A DNA stretch of 64,000 nucleotides from the NCBI RefSeq assembly GCF_000721495.1, contig NZ_JOHY01000024.1:1-64000 (forward strand), read 5' to 3'. The notes under the pieces were generated by a model. That model made no database searches and had not been told where the DNA came from. It worked only from the letters and a program-made list of their open reading frames with translations. The position numbers and the translations under genes are program-made. Shown here piece after piece: positions 8,485 through 17,611 of the stretch. Each line of letters starts with the position of its first letter. The first letter of the stretch is position 1. This stretch comes from Streptomyces sp. NRRL F-5123. Lineage in GTDB: Bacteria > Actinomycetota > Actinomycetes > Streptomycetales > Streptomycetaceae.

Positions 8485-9249
8485 CTACTGCACCCGGTGG
8501 ACCTTGTAGTTGGACGCCTGGGCGCGCGGGCGCAGCACCAGCAGATCGACGTTGACGTGTGCGGGGCGGGTGACGGCCCAGCAGACGGTGTCGGCGACGT
8601 CGTCCGCGGTGAGCGGCTCCGCGACGCCCGCGTAGACGGCGTCGGCGCGTTCGGCGTCGCCGCGGAAGCGGGTGAGGGAGAATTCCTCGGTCTTGACCAT
8701 GCCGGGCGCGATCTCGATGATCCGCACCGGGTGGCCGTTCAGCTCCAGCCGCAGCGTCTCGGCGATGACGTGGGCGCCGTGCTTGGCGGCCACGTAGCCG
8801 CCGCCGCCCTCGTACGTCGCCAGGCCCGCGGTCGAGGACAGCACCACGATCGTGCCGTCGCCGGAGCCGCTGAGGGCGGGCAGCAGGGCCTGCGTGACGT
8901 TCAGCACGCCCAGGACGTTGACCTCGTACATCGCCCGCCAGTCGGCGGGGTCCGCGGTCGCGACCGGGTCCGTGCCGATCGCGCCGCCCGCGTTGTTGAC
9001 CAGGACGTGCACGGGAGGCAGCTCCGCCAGGTCCGCCGCGAAGGCGTCCACCGCCGCCCGGTCCGTCACGTCCAGGGCGTGCACGGACACGCTGTGGCCC
9101 GCAGCCTCCAGCTCCTTCGCGAGGGCGTCGAGGCGGTCGGTGCGGCGCGCGGCGAGCACCACGTGGAAGCCGGCCCCGGCGAGCCTGCGGGCGGTCGCGG
9201 CACCGATCCCGCTGCTCGCGCCGGTGACCACTGCGGTACGGGTGCTCAT
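8485..9249 (-). CDS. Short-chain dehydrogenase/reductase (SDR)
   Basis: A 254-residue classical SDR. The cofactor motif TGASSGIG is at residues 10-17, NNAGG follows near 89, the catalytic serine is in VVLSSTAG and the Tyr/Lys pair in YVAAKHG near 152-156. The AARRTDRL segment after the second strand suggests NADP preference. It resembles the YdfG/3-hydroxy acid dehydrogenase group of clan members; the substrate cannot be told from sequence. The gene stands alone, with the upstream membrane protein gene about 107 bases away on the same strand. Confidence 0.85.
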   Translation of the reverse strand: MSTRTAVVTGASSGIGAATARRLAGAGFHVVLAARRTDRLDALAKELEAAGHSVSVHALDVTDRAAVDAFAADLAELPPVHVLVNNAGGAIGTDPVATADPADWRAMYEVNVLGVLNVTQALLPALSGSGDGTIVVLSSTAGLATYEGGGGYVAAKHGAHVIAETLRLELNGHPVRIIEIAPGMVKTEEFSLTRFRGDAERADAVYAGVAEPLTADDVADTVCWAVTRPAHVNVDLLVLRPRAQASNYKVHRVQ

Positions 9250-9355
9250 GCTGCCGCCTTCCGTAAGGGGACGAGTGCGGTTCGTACGTGGGCTACGTGC
9301 GTCCTGCGCGCAGCATATGCGGCGTCTCCCGCGGGCCGGGGCGCGGCCCGGGCGA

Positions 9356-9892
9356 TCACCGGCCGGCGGACGCGGCCTGCTCCGCGCACAGGGCCCGCAG
9401 CACGACCCGCTGGTCGAAGGCCAGCAGCCCCACCGTGGCGGCGCACATTCCCGCGGCGAAGGCCAGGTGCGCCCAGCCGGACGTCGCGTGCATGCCGATC
9501 GCGCCGAGCACCACGTGCACCCCGAGCCGCAGTGCGACGAGCCCGAGCGCGATCTTGCGGGTGCGCTTGCCCTTGAGCATCGCCTTGGCCATCTTGAGCC
9601 GCCCGCGCAGCACGGTGGAGGCCAGCACCAGGTTCACGGCCGCGCACCCGGCGATCACCATCCACCCGTCCGGGTGGGCCTTGAGGATGTCGAAGGACGC
9701 GCCCATGAGCCCCTCGAAGGCGAAGAACCACACCGGTACGGGCCGGAAGTCCGCGGTGCCGCTCGGCGCTTCGGACTTGCCCGTCGCCACGTCGCGGCCT
9801 GTTGCCGAGCCGTTGGCGGCGGCGGTGCCGGCCGCGGCCGCCAGGGCGTCAGAAGTGGTGTCCGTCGCGGGAAGTGCCTCGGTGATCGTCAT
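9356..9892 (-). CDS. Hypothetical membrane protein with an Ala-rich N-terminus
   Basis: A 178-residue protein starting at ATG 9892. The first 45 residues are Ala/Thr-rich and probably unstructured. Three hydrophobic segments follow: WMVIAGCAAVNLVLAST near 78, IALGLVALRLGVHVVLGAIG near 113, and LAFAAGMCAATVGLLAF near 143. The loop KMAKAMLKGKRTRK is strongly basic and should face the cytoplasm. The family is unknown to me. Codon use is typical of the genome. Confidence 0.65.
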   Translation of the reverse strand: MTITEALPATDTTSDALAAAAGTAAANGSATGRDVATGKSEAPSGTADFRPVPVWFFAFEGLMGASFDILKAHPDGWMVIAGCAAVNLVLASTVLRGRLKMAKAMLKGKRTRKIALGLVALRLGVHVVLGAIGMHATSGWAHLAFAAGMCAATVGLLAFDQRVVLRALCAEQAASAGR

Positions 9893-9967
9893 GGCACGAG
9901 CATCGCCGGGGGCGGGGTGCCGGCGGCAGAGCCGTCCGTCCGGACCCGGCCATGACAGATGTCACGC

Positions 9968-10852
9968 CTACGGTGTGACGTGCGTGTCCTCCGGGTGCTG
10001 CGCCGCCTCCGCCGCCATGGCGGTGTGCCGTAGCAGCAGCGCGGTGGTGACCGGGCCGACGCCGCCGGGCACGGGGGAGAGGGCCGCGGCGACGCCCCGT
10101 ACGGAGTCCGCGTCCACGTCGCCGGTCAGGCCGCCGTCCTCGGTGGGGTTGGTGCCGACGTCGACCACGACCGCGCCCGGCGCGAGGTGCTCGGCGGTGA
10201 CGAGCCCGGCGCGTCCGGCCGCGGCCACCACGATGTCCGCGCCGCGCGTGACGGCGGCCAGGTCGGCGGTCCTGGAGTGGCAGACGGTCACGGTCGCGTC
10301 GCGGTCCAGCAGCAGGTGGGCCAGCGGCTTGCCGACGACGGTGGAGCGGCCGACGACCGCGACCGTACGGCCCGCGAGCGCGAGCCCGTGCGCGTCCAGC
10401 AGCCGTACGACGGCCTCGGCGGTGGCCGGGGCGAAGGCGGGCAGCCCGGCGGCGAGCCGCCCCAGACTCAGCGGGTTGGCGCCGTCCACGTCCTTGCCCG
10501 GCGCGATGGCCCCGGCCAGGTCCGCGGCGGAAGCGCCGGGCGGCAGCGGCGTCTGCAGGATGATCCCGTGCACCGAGGCGTCATCGCTCAGCGTCGCCAA
10601 CTGCTTCCGGATCACGCCCGGTTCGGCGTCCGAGGGGAGCGTGACGGTGTCGCAGGCGATGCCGATCCTCGCGGCGGCACGGGTGATCGAGCGCACGTAC
10701 CACGCGCTGCTCTCGTCCTCCGTCGCGACGACGACCACCAGTCGCGGCGCCGCTCCGCCCTCTCGCACCAGGCGCTCGGCGATCTCCTGCGCCTCCGCGC
10801 GGAAGCCGGCCGCGCACTCGGCGCCGGTGAGGGATGCGGTGCTGTCGCTCAT
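9968..10852 (-). CDS. folD: FolD-type methylenetetrahydrofolate dehydrogenase, catalytic Lys replaced
   Basis: A 294-residue protein from ATG 10852, with GAGGAG upstream. It aligns over its full length with FolD: QTPLPPG near 98, KDVDGANP near 121, the nucleotide-binding GRSTVVGKPLAHLL near 164, and the C-terminal PGGVGPVTTALLLRHT. FolD interconverts methylene-, methenyl- and formyl-tetrahydrofolate. The catalytic motif normally reads YVxxK (Tyr50/Lys54 in E. coli, Lys needed for the cyclohydrolase step). Here it reads WYVRSITR, so the lysine is isoleucine. The enzyme may therefore be a dehydrogenase only. A cyclodeaminase gene lies upstream on the same strand, about 500 bases away across a repeat-filled gap. 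It is probably a second folD in this genome, which cannot be checked here. Confidence 0.85.
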   Translation of the reverse strand: MSDSTASLTGAECAAGFRAEAQEIAERLVREGGAAPRLVVVVATEDESSAWYVRSITRAAARIGIACDTVTLPSDAEPGVIRKQLATLSDDASVHGIILQTPLPPGASAADLAGAIAPGKDVDGANPLSLGRLAAGLPAFAPATAEAVVRLLDAHGLALAGRTVAVVGRSTVVGKPLAHLLLDRDATVTVCHSRTADLAAVTRGADIVVAAAGRAGLVTAEHLAPGAVVVDVGTNPTEDGGLTGDVDADSVRGVAAALSPVPGGVGPVTTALLLRHTAMAAEAAQHPEDTHVTP

Positions 10853-10979
10853 GGCTGAGGGCTCCTCGGGACGGGACGGGACGGGACGGGGGCGCGGGCG
10901 CGCGCAGCGCCAGCGTAGGCGCTCGGCGCTCCGCGGGCGGGGACGGGGCGGCGGGGCGGCCCCGTCGTCCCCGCGTCCG

Positions 10980-11143
10980 GTGTGCGGGGCGTCGGGCGGG
11001 GGTCGGAGCCTCCGAGGTTCCGCGTGCGGCGCCTCCGGCGGGGGCTGGAGCCTCTGAGGTTCCGCGTCCGGTGTGCGGCGCCTCCGGCGGGGGCTGGAGC
11101 CTCTGAGGTTCCGCGTCCGGTGTGCGGCGCCTCCGGCGGGGTT
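10980..11143. repeat. 49-bp tandem repeat in the folD/cyclodeaminase gap
   Basis: Three to four tandem copies of a 49-bp unit built on GCGGCGCCTCCGGCGGGG-CTGGAGCCTCTGAGG. The first copy is diverged, the second lacks about 7 bases, the last two are nearly identical and the array ends partway through a unit. The 504-bp gap 10853-11356 holds no supportable gene; a further imperfect repeat of a GCGGGACAGGCGATG-like segment follows at about 11255-11355. Confidence 0.75.
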
Positions 11144-11356
11144 TCCCCACCCCCTCCACAACCCGTACGACTCGGACGTCGGTTTTGCGTTCATCCGTGC
11201 GGGTGCGCCGCCGGGGGCTGTCCCGCCGTGCGGGAGCGCGGCACCCCACCGATCCGGTGCGCGTCCCGCCCGCGCGGACGCGGGGACGGGCGACGGCCAG
11301 GAGGAGGTCAGCGTTCATCGCCTGTCCCGCCCGCCCGCGCGGGTGCGGGGACGGGG

Positions 11357-11992
11357 TCAGGCCAGGGATGCGCGGACGGAGTCGGTCACCGCTGCGGCGC
11401 GGGTGGCGAGGGTGTCGACGTCGGTGACGGTCGCGGCGAGGGCGGCGCGGGTGGCGGAGTCCTTGATGCCGGCGAGGTTGATCTCGACGTTGACGCGGGC
11501 GGTGGTCGCCGCGGCGCGCGCGGCCTCAGCCGCGGCGGCGACGTCGGTGACGACGTTGCGGTTGCCGATCGGGAGCAGCTCCTCCGCGAGGGCGACGAGC
11601 CGGCGGGCCACGGCGACGACGGCGCCCGGCGGGTGCGCCGCGCCCTCGAGGGCGCGCGCGATGGCCGCCGAGCGCGCGGCCTTCTGCGCGTCGTCGCCGC
11701 GCGGCAGCGCGTACGCGTCCGTCACGGCGGTGAAGGCGGCCGCGTCGGCCGCGGCGAGGCTGAGGGCGGTCCCGCGCAGCTCGTCGCTCTCGGCGGTGAT
11801 CCGCTCGATCGCGTCGGCGTGGGCGGCGTACTTCTCGCCGGTCGAGTAGCGGGCGACCATGGCCAGCAGCGCGGCGCCCTGCGCGGCGTGCAGCGCCGCG
11901 GCGGCGCCGCCGCCGGGGGCCGGTACGCGGGCGGCCAGCTGCTCCAGATAGCCGCCGACCGTTTCGTCCTGGATCCGTGCCGCCTCGTCCAC
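11357..11992 (-). CDS. Cyclodeaminase/cyclohydrolase family protein (FTCD C-terminal-like)
   Basis: A 211-residue protein. GTG 11992 is taken as start because GGGGAGGA lies 7-10 bases upstream and homology begins there (DEAARIQDETVGGYLEQLA); the longer frame upstream is low-complexity. Family features are the N-terminal VPAPGGGAAAALHAAQGAALLAMVARYS glycine-rich segment and the NRNVVTDVAAAAEAARAA segment near 155, in a protein that is nearly all helices. The family (PF04961) converts formimino-tetrahydrofolate to methenyl-tetrahydrofolate plus ammonia. Pairing with the adjacent FolD-like dehydrogenase would feed that product to methylene-tetrahydrofolate. No formiminotransferase domain is present. 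Confidence 0.8.
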   Translation of the reverse strand: MDEAARIQDETVGGYLEQLAARVPAPGGGAAAALHAAQGAALLAMVARYSTGEKYAAHADAIERITAESDELRGTALSLAAADAAAFTAVTDAYALPRGDDAQKAARSAAIARALEGAAHPPGAVVAVARRLVALAEELLPIGNRNVVTDVAAAAEAARAAATTARVNVEINLAGIKDSATRAALAATVTDVDTLATRAAAVTDSVRASLA

Positions 11993-12208
11993 CGCGCCGT
12001 CCTCCCCTGTTGCCCGCCGCCCGCCGGCGGTACGTCCTCCGGTCGCGGCCGAGCCTATCGCGCGCGCCGAAAGCGCTGGTGACACCGCATTGTCGGACCC
12101 GCGCGGCACAATCCGGGGCAGGGGTATCCGGATACCGGAAATGCGAACACCCGAACGAGTCGCGGACGCGGACGCGGCCGCGAACACGGAGAGGAGCGTG
12201 CGGGCGCG

Positions 12209-12775
12209 ATGCGGAAAATCGTATTGGCGATGTCGGTTTCACTCGACGGTTTCATGGAGGGGCCGAACCGGGAGATCGACTGGCATCTCGTGGACGACGA
12301 GCTGCACGGCTACTTCAACGATCAGCTGCGTGACATGGGCGCATTTCTCGACGGCCGTGTCACGTACGAACTCATGGCCGAGTACTGGCCCACCGCCGAC
12401 GAGGATCCGCAGGCCCCGGACCCGGTCCGGGAATTCGCCCGGATCTGGCGGGAGATGCCCAAGATCGTGTATTCCCGCACGCTGGAGGAGGCGGCGTGGA
12501 ACACGACGGTGGTACGCGAGGTGGTGCCCGCCGAGATCGAGGCGCTCAAGGCGCGGCCGGGCGGCGATCTCGCGCTGGGCGGCGCGGACCTGGCCGCCGC
12601 GTTCGCCGCGCACGACCTGATCGACGAATACGTGATCTACGTCCACCCGGTGCTGCTGGGCGCCGGCAAGCGACTCTTCCCGGGCGCCGCCGACCGCAAG
12701 CGGCTGCGGCTGACCGAGAGCCGGACATTCGGGAACGGGGTGGTGCTGCTGCGGTATGCGCGTGAGCGCGGCTGA
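12209..12775 (+). CDS. Dihydrofolate reductase family (RibD C-terminal-like) protein
   Basis: A 188-residue protein from ATG 12209, with GGAGAGGAG upstream. The fold signature is complete: MRKIVLAMSVSLDGFMEGP at the N-terminus, GAFLDGRVTYELMAEYWP near 50, KIVYSRTLEEAAWNTTVV near 88 and the substrate-side IDEYVIYVHPVLLGAGKRLFPG near 146. This is the YyaP/RibD-C group of NADPH-dependent reductases, most of which have no known substrate. True DHFR active-site residues are not conserved, so it is probably not the essential folate enzyme. It is divergent from the cyclodeaminase gene, with a 216-base promoter region between them. Confidence 0.8.
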   Translation: MRKIVLAMSVSLDGFMEGPNREIDWHLVDDELHGYFNDQLRDMGAFLDGRVTYELMAEYWPTADEDPQAPDPVREFARIWREMPKIVYSRTLEEAAWNTTVVREVVPAEIEALKARPGGDLALGGADLAAAFAAHDLIDEYVIYVHPVLLGAGKRLFPGAADRKRLRLTESRTFGNGVVLLRYARERG

Positions 12776-12967
12776 CGAAAGGATCACCGGGGTGCCCGCG
12801 CGGCCGCCGCCGGGCCGCGGCCCGTGCGAGGTTGACGGTGACTTCGCCGGAATTGCGCGGGGGATCTTTTCGAAAGCCTCACAAGTGCCCCGCAATGCCT
12901 CACGGTGCCGCTGTTAGCGTTTTGTGGTCACCCGAGGCAGCCAGGAAGCATGGCAGGAAACAGGACA

Positions 12968-13897
12968 ATGGACTACTGCTACCAATGCCGTCGCAACCTC
13001 AACGGGGCGTTGGTATGCCCGGGTTGTGGTGCCTACGCGCCTGATATCGCGCCCCCCGCGTCCGCCTACCAGGCGCCGGATTACCCGGACGGTCCGATAC
13101 CGGAATCCGATGCGGGTCCTGTGGGACACACGACTCCGGGCAGGTCGGCGCTGTCCGCGATACGGACGGAGGCGCCGGTGGCGGAACCGCCGCTGCCGGT
13201 GCCCGCGCGCAGGCACCCGATACCCGAGCCGCTGCCGTACGACGCGGACTTCGGCGGTACGGGCGTCGGCGCCGCGGACTTCGGCGGTACGGACGGCGGC
13301 GCCGACGGGAGCGGGGACGAGCCCGAGCGCGAGCCCCTCGCGGCGCTGCCCGCGGCAGGCGGCGGCCGGGCGGCCCGGCGGCACGCGCAGGCCCGCTGGC
13401 GGCGGAACCGCCGCCGGGCGGTAGCGGCGAGCGCGGTCGCGCTGGCCGGCGGCGGCCTGACCATCGCCGCGATGCCGACCGGCGGCTCCGGCGGCGCGAC
13501 GAACGCCGCCACCGCCCCCGACGCCCCGGTCGGCGACGCCCTGCCCACCGTGACCTCCCCGGCCACCACCCCGCCGCCCGCCGTCACGGCTCCGTCCCGC
13601 GCCGGCACCCCGGCGCCTCCGCACCCGGCGGCCACGTCCACGCCCGGCCACACCCGCTCCGTCCCGCTGGTGCCGCGCACCCGGGCCCCGCAGCAGGCGG
13701 CGGACCGCTCGCAGCGGCCGCAGCCGGCCCCGTCGTCGTCCGCGGCCCAGCCCACGACCGCGGCCCCGCAGCCCACGGCGACCACGCCTCCGCCGGCCGC
13801 CACCGCGACCCCGCCGACCGCTACCGCGACCCCGCCGGCCGCCACCGGCCCGACGGCCCCGCCGCACGAGATCTGCGTCCTGATCCTCTGCCTCTAG
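12968..13897 (+). CDS. Zinc-ribbon, single-pass membrane protein (SCO2400-like)
   Basis: A 309-residue protein. ATG 12968 is chosen because homologues as I recall them start MDYC; ATG 12950 is six codons upstream. Residues 1-22 form a zinc ribbon (CYQCRRNLNGALVCPGC). An acidic linker with a repeated DFGGTG motif follows (about 95-112), then a basic stretch, a membrane segment near 155-175 (VAASAVALAGGGLTIAAM), a Pro/Thr/Ala-rich exterior of about 120 residues, and the odd hydrophobic C-terminus EICVLILCL. This fits the Streptomyces family named after SCO2400; its role is unknown. Upstream is a possible -10 TAGCGT at 12915. Confidence 0.75.
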   Translation: MDYCYQCRRNLNGALVCPGCGAYAPDIAPPASAYQAPDYPDGPIPESDAGPVGHTTPGRSALSAIRTEAPVAEPPLPVPARRHPIPEPLPYDADFGGTGVGAADFGGTDGGADGSGDEPEREPLAALPAAGGGRAARRHAQARWRRNRRRAVAASAVALAGGGLTIAAMPTGGSGGATNAATAPDAPVGDALPTVTSPATTPPPAVTAPSRAGTPAPPHPAATSTPGHTRSVPLVPRTRAPQQAADRSQRPQPAPSSSAAQPTTAAPQPTATTPPPAATATPPTATATPPAATGPTAPPHEICVLILCL

Positions 13898-13992
13898 CCG
13901 ATTGCGCCGCCCGGGTGGCGTACACGACACGCCGCGGTGGTGTGCGCCACGTACCTCGTACAAACGTTCGACCGTGTGGTTGAATCCCGGGC

Positions 13993-14256
13993 ATGCACCA
14001 CCACACCTTTCCCGCCGACCTCGTCCAGGCGCAGCGCGAGTGGTACGTCACCTATCGCCAACTCGCCGCTTCCGCAGGCACGCAGACCACGGTGCTGCGC
14101 CGCCGGCTGGTGCGGCTGTCCGTCCTGGTCGCCGCGCATCCCTTCTGGGCGACCGTGCCCGACTGCGGGCCCGCGGCCCGTATGCAGCTCAAGGCGCTCG
14201 CGTGGGACGCGGCGGAGGAGACGCCGGGCACGGCGGCAGGCGCCGGCGGGCGGTGA
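13993..14256 (+). CDS. Small conserved hypothetical protein
   Basis: An 87-residue frame from ATG 13993. The sequence is helical and amphipathic (FPADLVQAQREWYVTYRQLAA, TTVLRRRLVRLSVLVAAHPFW), followed by an Ala-rich tail, with no signal peptide or membrane span. I recognise the type as a short Streptomyces protein but not a function. An imperfect inverted repeat (GTGGCGTACAC against GTGTGCGCCAC, about 13915-13952) sits between it and the zinc-ribbon gene and could be a terminator or operator. Confidence 0.6.
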   Translation: MHHHTFPADLVQAQREWYVTYRQLAASAGTQTTVLRRRLVRLSVLVAAHPFWATVPDCGPAARMQLKALAWDAAEETPGTAAGAGGR

Positions 14257-14284
14257 AGGACCCCGGAAACCCCCGGGGCGGGGG

Positions 14285-14713
14285 TCAGGGCCAGACCAGG
14301 CAGTAGAGCTGGTGGCCGGATTCCTGGCAGCGGCGGGCGAAGTCCTGCCATTCGTGGAGCATCTGGTAGATGACGAAGGCGTCGCGCGGGCCGCGCCGGT
14401 CGGGGACCGTGGACCAGATGAAGGCGGCGGCGCCGAGGGACTCCTCGTTGGCGCTGCGCAGCGGTTCGACGACGGAGGCGGGCAGCCGGACCACGGCGTA
14501 GTCGGGGTGCAGGACGACGAGTTCGAGCGGCGGGACCTTGTTCGGGGGTATGCCCTCGATGCCGGTGAGGACCATCGCGGCCATCGTCTCCGGCTTGACC
14601 TTGGTGTACATGCCCTGGCCGAGTTCGTCGCCGCCGAGCTCCTCGGGGCGCATGGAGATCGGCACACGCGCCGCGGTCGCTCCGTCGGGCGCGCCGAAGT
14701 ACTTGTAGGTCAC
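14285..14713 (-). CDS. Conserved hypothetical protein, 142 aa
   Basis: Start taken at GTG 14713 (VTYKYFGAPDGATAARVPISMRPEEL); the frame continues upstream but becomes low-complexity Arg/Gly and lacks coding character. The body shows a balanced composition with clear strand/helix alternation (PPLELVVLHPDYAVVRLPASVVEPLRSANEESLGAAAFIWSTV). No motif is recognised. It lies on the opposite strand to hemL; the two genes diverge from a shared 310-base gap. Confidence 0.65.
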   Translation of the reverse strand: MTYKYFGAPDGATAARVPISMRPEELGGDELGQGMYTKVKPETMAAMVLTGIEGIPPNKVPPLELVVLHPDYAVVRLPASVVEPLRSANEESLGAAAFIWSTVPDRRGPRDAFVIYQMLHEWQDFARRCQESGHQLYCLVWP

Positions 14714-15023
14714 CCCCACTCGGCCACCCCTGCTCCTGCCCTCTGCGGTCGTTCGGCGTCCGCGCCCGCGCCGGTCTCGCTCGTCGTGCGGCTCGCGGTG
14801 TTGCTGTTGCTCGTGGTGTTCTGGATCGCGTGGTGCTGGACTGCCCGGCTTTGTGTCCTCGGAATCGGGTACGTGATCTCCCGGCTCTTCGCCCGGAACG
14901 CCACCCCGCTGCTGCATTCCACTACCCGACCATCTGCCGCCCCAACCATGCAACCCGATCATCGTGTCAGATGCACGGTTGAGACGTTGTCGCGCAACGC
15001 CCGGCGTTTGAGACCATGTATCC
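14714..15023. other. 310-base divergent gap upstream of hemL
   Basis: No gene is supported here. The right end (14880-15020) is less G/C-rich than the surroundings, as expected of a promoter, and holds a small hairpin GTTG-TCGCG-CAAC at about 14985-14997. A plus-strand hydrophobic stretch at 14786-14880 has no good start signal and no stop before hemL, so I do not call it. Confidence 0.4.
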
Positions 15024-16331
15024 GTGAGCTACCCGTACGAAGCACCAGTGTCCCAGGAACTGTTCGACCGCGCGGCGGCCGTGACCCCAGGAGGCGTGAA
15101 CTCCCCGGTCCGTGCCTTCCGCGCCGTGGGCGGTACGCCCCGTTTCATGGTGTCCGGTACGGGTCCGTACCTGACCGACGCCGACGGCCGCGAGTACGTC
15201 GACCTGGTCTGCTCGTGGGGCCCGATGATCCTGGGCCACGCGCACCCCGAGGTCGTCGCGGCCGTGCAGGACGCCGTGACGCGCGGCACGTCCTTCGGCA
15301 CCCCCGGCGAGGGCGAGGTCGCGCTCGCCGAGGCGATGGTGGCCCGGGTCGAGCCGCTGGAGCAGGTGCGGCTGGTGTCGTCCGGCACGGAGGCGACGAT
15401 GTCCGCGATCCGGCTCGCGCGCGGGTTCACGGGGCGCGCGAAGGTGGTGAAGTTCGCCGGGTGTTACCACGGTCACGTCGACGCGCTGCTGGCCGCCGCC
15501 GGCTCGGGCGTGGCGACCTTCGGGCTGCCCGACACCCCCGGCGTGACCGGCGCGCAGACCGGCGACACGATCGTGCTGCCGTACAACGACCTGGACGCCG
15601 TACGGGCCGCCTTCGCCGCCCACCCCGGCCAGATCGCCTGCGTCATCACCGAGGCCTCGCCCGGCAACATGGGCGTCGTCCCGCCCCGCGACGGCTTCAA
15701 CGCCGCCCTCAAGGAGCTGTGCACGGCGGACGGCGCCCTCTACGTCTCCGACGAGGTCATGACCGGCTTCCGGGTCAGCGCCGCCGGCTGGTACGGCCTG
15801 GACGGCGTGCGCCCCGACCTCATGACCTTCGGCAAGGTCATGGGCGGCGGCTTCCCGGCGGCGGCCTTCGGCGGCCGCGCCGACGTCATGGCCCTGCTCG
15901 CCCCGGCCGGCCCCGTCTACCAGGCCGGCACCCTGTCCGGTAACCCGGTGGCCACCGCCGCCGGCCTCGCGCAGCTGCGGCTGCTGGACGGCGCGGCCTA
16001 CGCGCGGCTCGACGCGGTCTCCGCCGAGATCCAGGCGCTGGTCACCGAGGCGCTGGGCAAGGAGGGGGTCGCGCACCGGATCCAGACGGCGGGCAATATG
16101 TTCTCCGTCTTCTTCACGGACGAGGACGTCCGTGATTTCGAGGCGGCCAAGCGGCAGGCGGCGTACCGCTTCACCCCGTTCTTCCACTCGATGCTGGCGC
16201 AGGGCGTGTACCTGCCCCCGTCCGCGTTCGAGTCCTGGTTCGTGTCCACCACGCACGACGAGCGGGCCGTGGAGCGCATCGCCGCGGCGCTGCCGGCCGC
16301 CGCACGAGCCGCAGCGGAGGCGCGCGCATGA
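15024..16331 (+). CDS. hemL: Glutamate-1-semialdehyde 2,1-aminomutase
   Basis: A 435-residue PLP enzyme from GTG 15024. Signatures: [21 protein letters not shown] at the N-terminus, [20 protein letters not shown] near 118, and the PLP lysine Lys271 in [17 protein letters not shown]. Length is normal for the family. It converts glutamate-1-semialdehyde to 5-aminolevulinate, the C5 route to haem. The stop overlaps the start of the next gene (ATGA), so hemL and the phosphatase are coupled. HemL, a histidine phosphatase and the ccs genes also stand together in M. tuberculosis, which supports the assignment. Confidence 0.97.
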   Translation: MSYPYEAPVSQELFDRAAAVTPGGVNSPVRAFRAVGGTPRFMVSGTGPYLTDADGREYVDLVCSWGPMILGHAHPEVVAAVQDAVTRGTSFGTPGEGEVALAEAMVARVEPLEQVRLVSSGTEATMSAIRLARGFTGRAKVVKFAGCYHGHVDALLAAAGSGVATFGLPDTPGVTGAQTGDTIVLPYNDLDAVRAAFAAHPGQIACVITEASPGNMGVVPPRDGFNAALKELCTADGALYVSDEVMTGFRVSAAGWYGLDGVRPDLMTFGKVMGGGFPAAAFGGRADVMALLAPAGPVYQAGTLSGNPVATAAGLAQLRLLDGAAYARLDAVSAEIQALVTEALGKEGVAHRIQTAGNMFSVFFTDEDVRDFEAAKRQAAYRFTPFFHSMLAQGVYLPPSAFESWFVSTTHDERAVERIAAALPAAARAAAEARA

Positions 16332-17035
16332 GTTCCGGGACCGACCGGACCGACAGGTCCGACGAGCTGACCGTGGTGCACCTGATGCGCCACGGCGAGG
16401 TCCACAACCCCGGTGGGGTGCTGTACGGCCGTGCGCCCGGCTACCACCTGTCCGAGCTGGGCCGGAAGATGGCCGACCGGGTCGCCGAGCACCTCGCTGA
16501 CCGCAACATCGCGTACGTCGTCGCCTCGCCGCTGGAGCGCGCGCAGGAGACGGCGACGCCGGTGGCCGCGGCGCACGGTCTGGAGCTCGCGACGGACGGC
16601 CGCCTCATCGAGGCGGCGAACATCTTCGAGGGCAAGACCTTCGGCATCGGCGACGGGGCGCTGCGCCGCCCGGCGAACTGGAAGTACCTGACCAACCCCT
16701 TCCGCCCCAGCTGGGGCGAGCCGTACGTCGACCAGGTCGTCCGGATGAGCGCGGCGCTCGCGGCCGCGCGGGACGCCGCGCGGGGGCGTGAGGCGGTGGC
16801 CGTCAGCCACCAGCTGCCGATCTGGATCGTGCGCTCGTGGGCCGAGCGCAGGCGCCTGTGGCACGACCCCAGGCGCCGGCAGTGCACGCTGGCCAGCTTG
16901 ACGAGCTTTACGTACCAGGGGGACGAGATCGTGTCCGTGGGCTATTCCGAGCCCGCGCTCGACCTCGTGCCCGCGCACCTGCGCGGGGGCGGGGCCAAGG
17001 CTCCGAAGGGGGCGAGCAAGGCGTTCGGGGCGTAG
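16328..17035 (+). CDS. Histidine phosphatase family protein
   Basis: A 235-residue member of the phosphoglycerate-mutase-like clan. The catalytic motif is [10 protein letters not shown] (residues 20-29), with a second half [17 protein letters not shown] near 158. A probable acid residue lies in [14 protein letters not shown]. It probably dephosphorylates a small substrate, but none can be named. It overlaps hemL by 4 bases. In mycobacteria the corresponding gene stands between hemL and the cytochrome c maturation genes, the same order as here. Confidence 0.85.
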   Translation: MSSGTDRTDRSDELTVVHLMRHGEVHNPGGVLYGRAPGYHLSELGRKMADRVAEHLADRNIAYVVASPLERAQETATPVAAAHGLELATDGRLIEAANIFEGKTFGIGDGALRRPANWKYLTNPFRPSWGEPYVDQVVRMSAALAAARDAARGREAVAVSHQLPIWIVRSWAERRRLWHDPRRRQCTLASLTSFTYQGDEIVSVGYSEPALDLVPAHLRGGGAKAPKGASKAFGA

Positions 17036-17084
17036 CCCGCTTCCGCGGGGTGCGGGGTCCTGAGCTTCCCTACTGCGTAGGGCG

Positions 17085-17556
17085 GTGAGCGTTTTGCAGG
17101 CTGCGCCTGCGCCGCGGGCGGGCGTTTTGCAGGCTGCGCCTGCCGCGCCGGGCAACCACCCGGGGCGCGGGGAGGCCGCGCCTGCGCCGCCGGGCACACC
17201 AGGGGCGCGGGGAGGCTGCGCCTGCGCCGCCGGGCACACCAGGGGCGCGGGGAACTGCGCGAGCAACCACCCACCGGCCGGTGGTCCGGTACGGACCGTA
17301 CTGCCCCTTCGGGTCGGTGACGACCCGCGCCCCGGTGGGGGCGGGCCGCGCAGTTCCCCGCGCCCCTAAAAACGCTCGCCCGGCGCGGTAGCGCGAGACG
17401 CTTGCCCGGCGCGGCAGCGCAAAACGCTCACCCCCGCGGCAGGCGCAGCCTGAATACGCTCGCCCGGCGCGGCAGCGGAAAACGCTCGCCCGGCGCGGCA
17501 GCGGAAAACGCTTGCCCGGCGCGGCAGCGCGCAACGCGCGCCCGGCGGCGCAGCCG
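17085..17556. repeat. Intergenic repeat block: 20-bp inverted repeat plus six to seven 26-bp tandem units
   Basis: The first part repeats GGCTGCGCCTGCGCCG-type segments (17098-17235). Then come the arms GGGGCGCGGGGAACTGCGCG at 17242-17261 and its exact complement at 17347-17366, with a smaller palindrome CCACCGGCCGGTGG at the left arm. From about 17370 to 17556 follow imperfect 26-bp units of the form GGCAGCGCGAGACGCTTGCC plus CGGCGC. The same two modules occur together at 33.3-33.9 kb. No gene is present. Confidence 0.8.
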
Positions 17557-17611
17557 CATGCTCCCGGGGGAGTCGGCTGCCTCCCCCGGGAGGGGGAAGG
17601 AGGGCCGCCGT

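Noticed and set aside
14786..14880. Hydrophobic plus-strand stretch (LAVLLLLVVFWIAWCW) upstream of hemL
   Set aside because: No start with a ribosome site and no stop before hemL; conservation cannot be seen.
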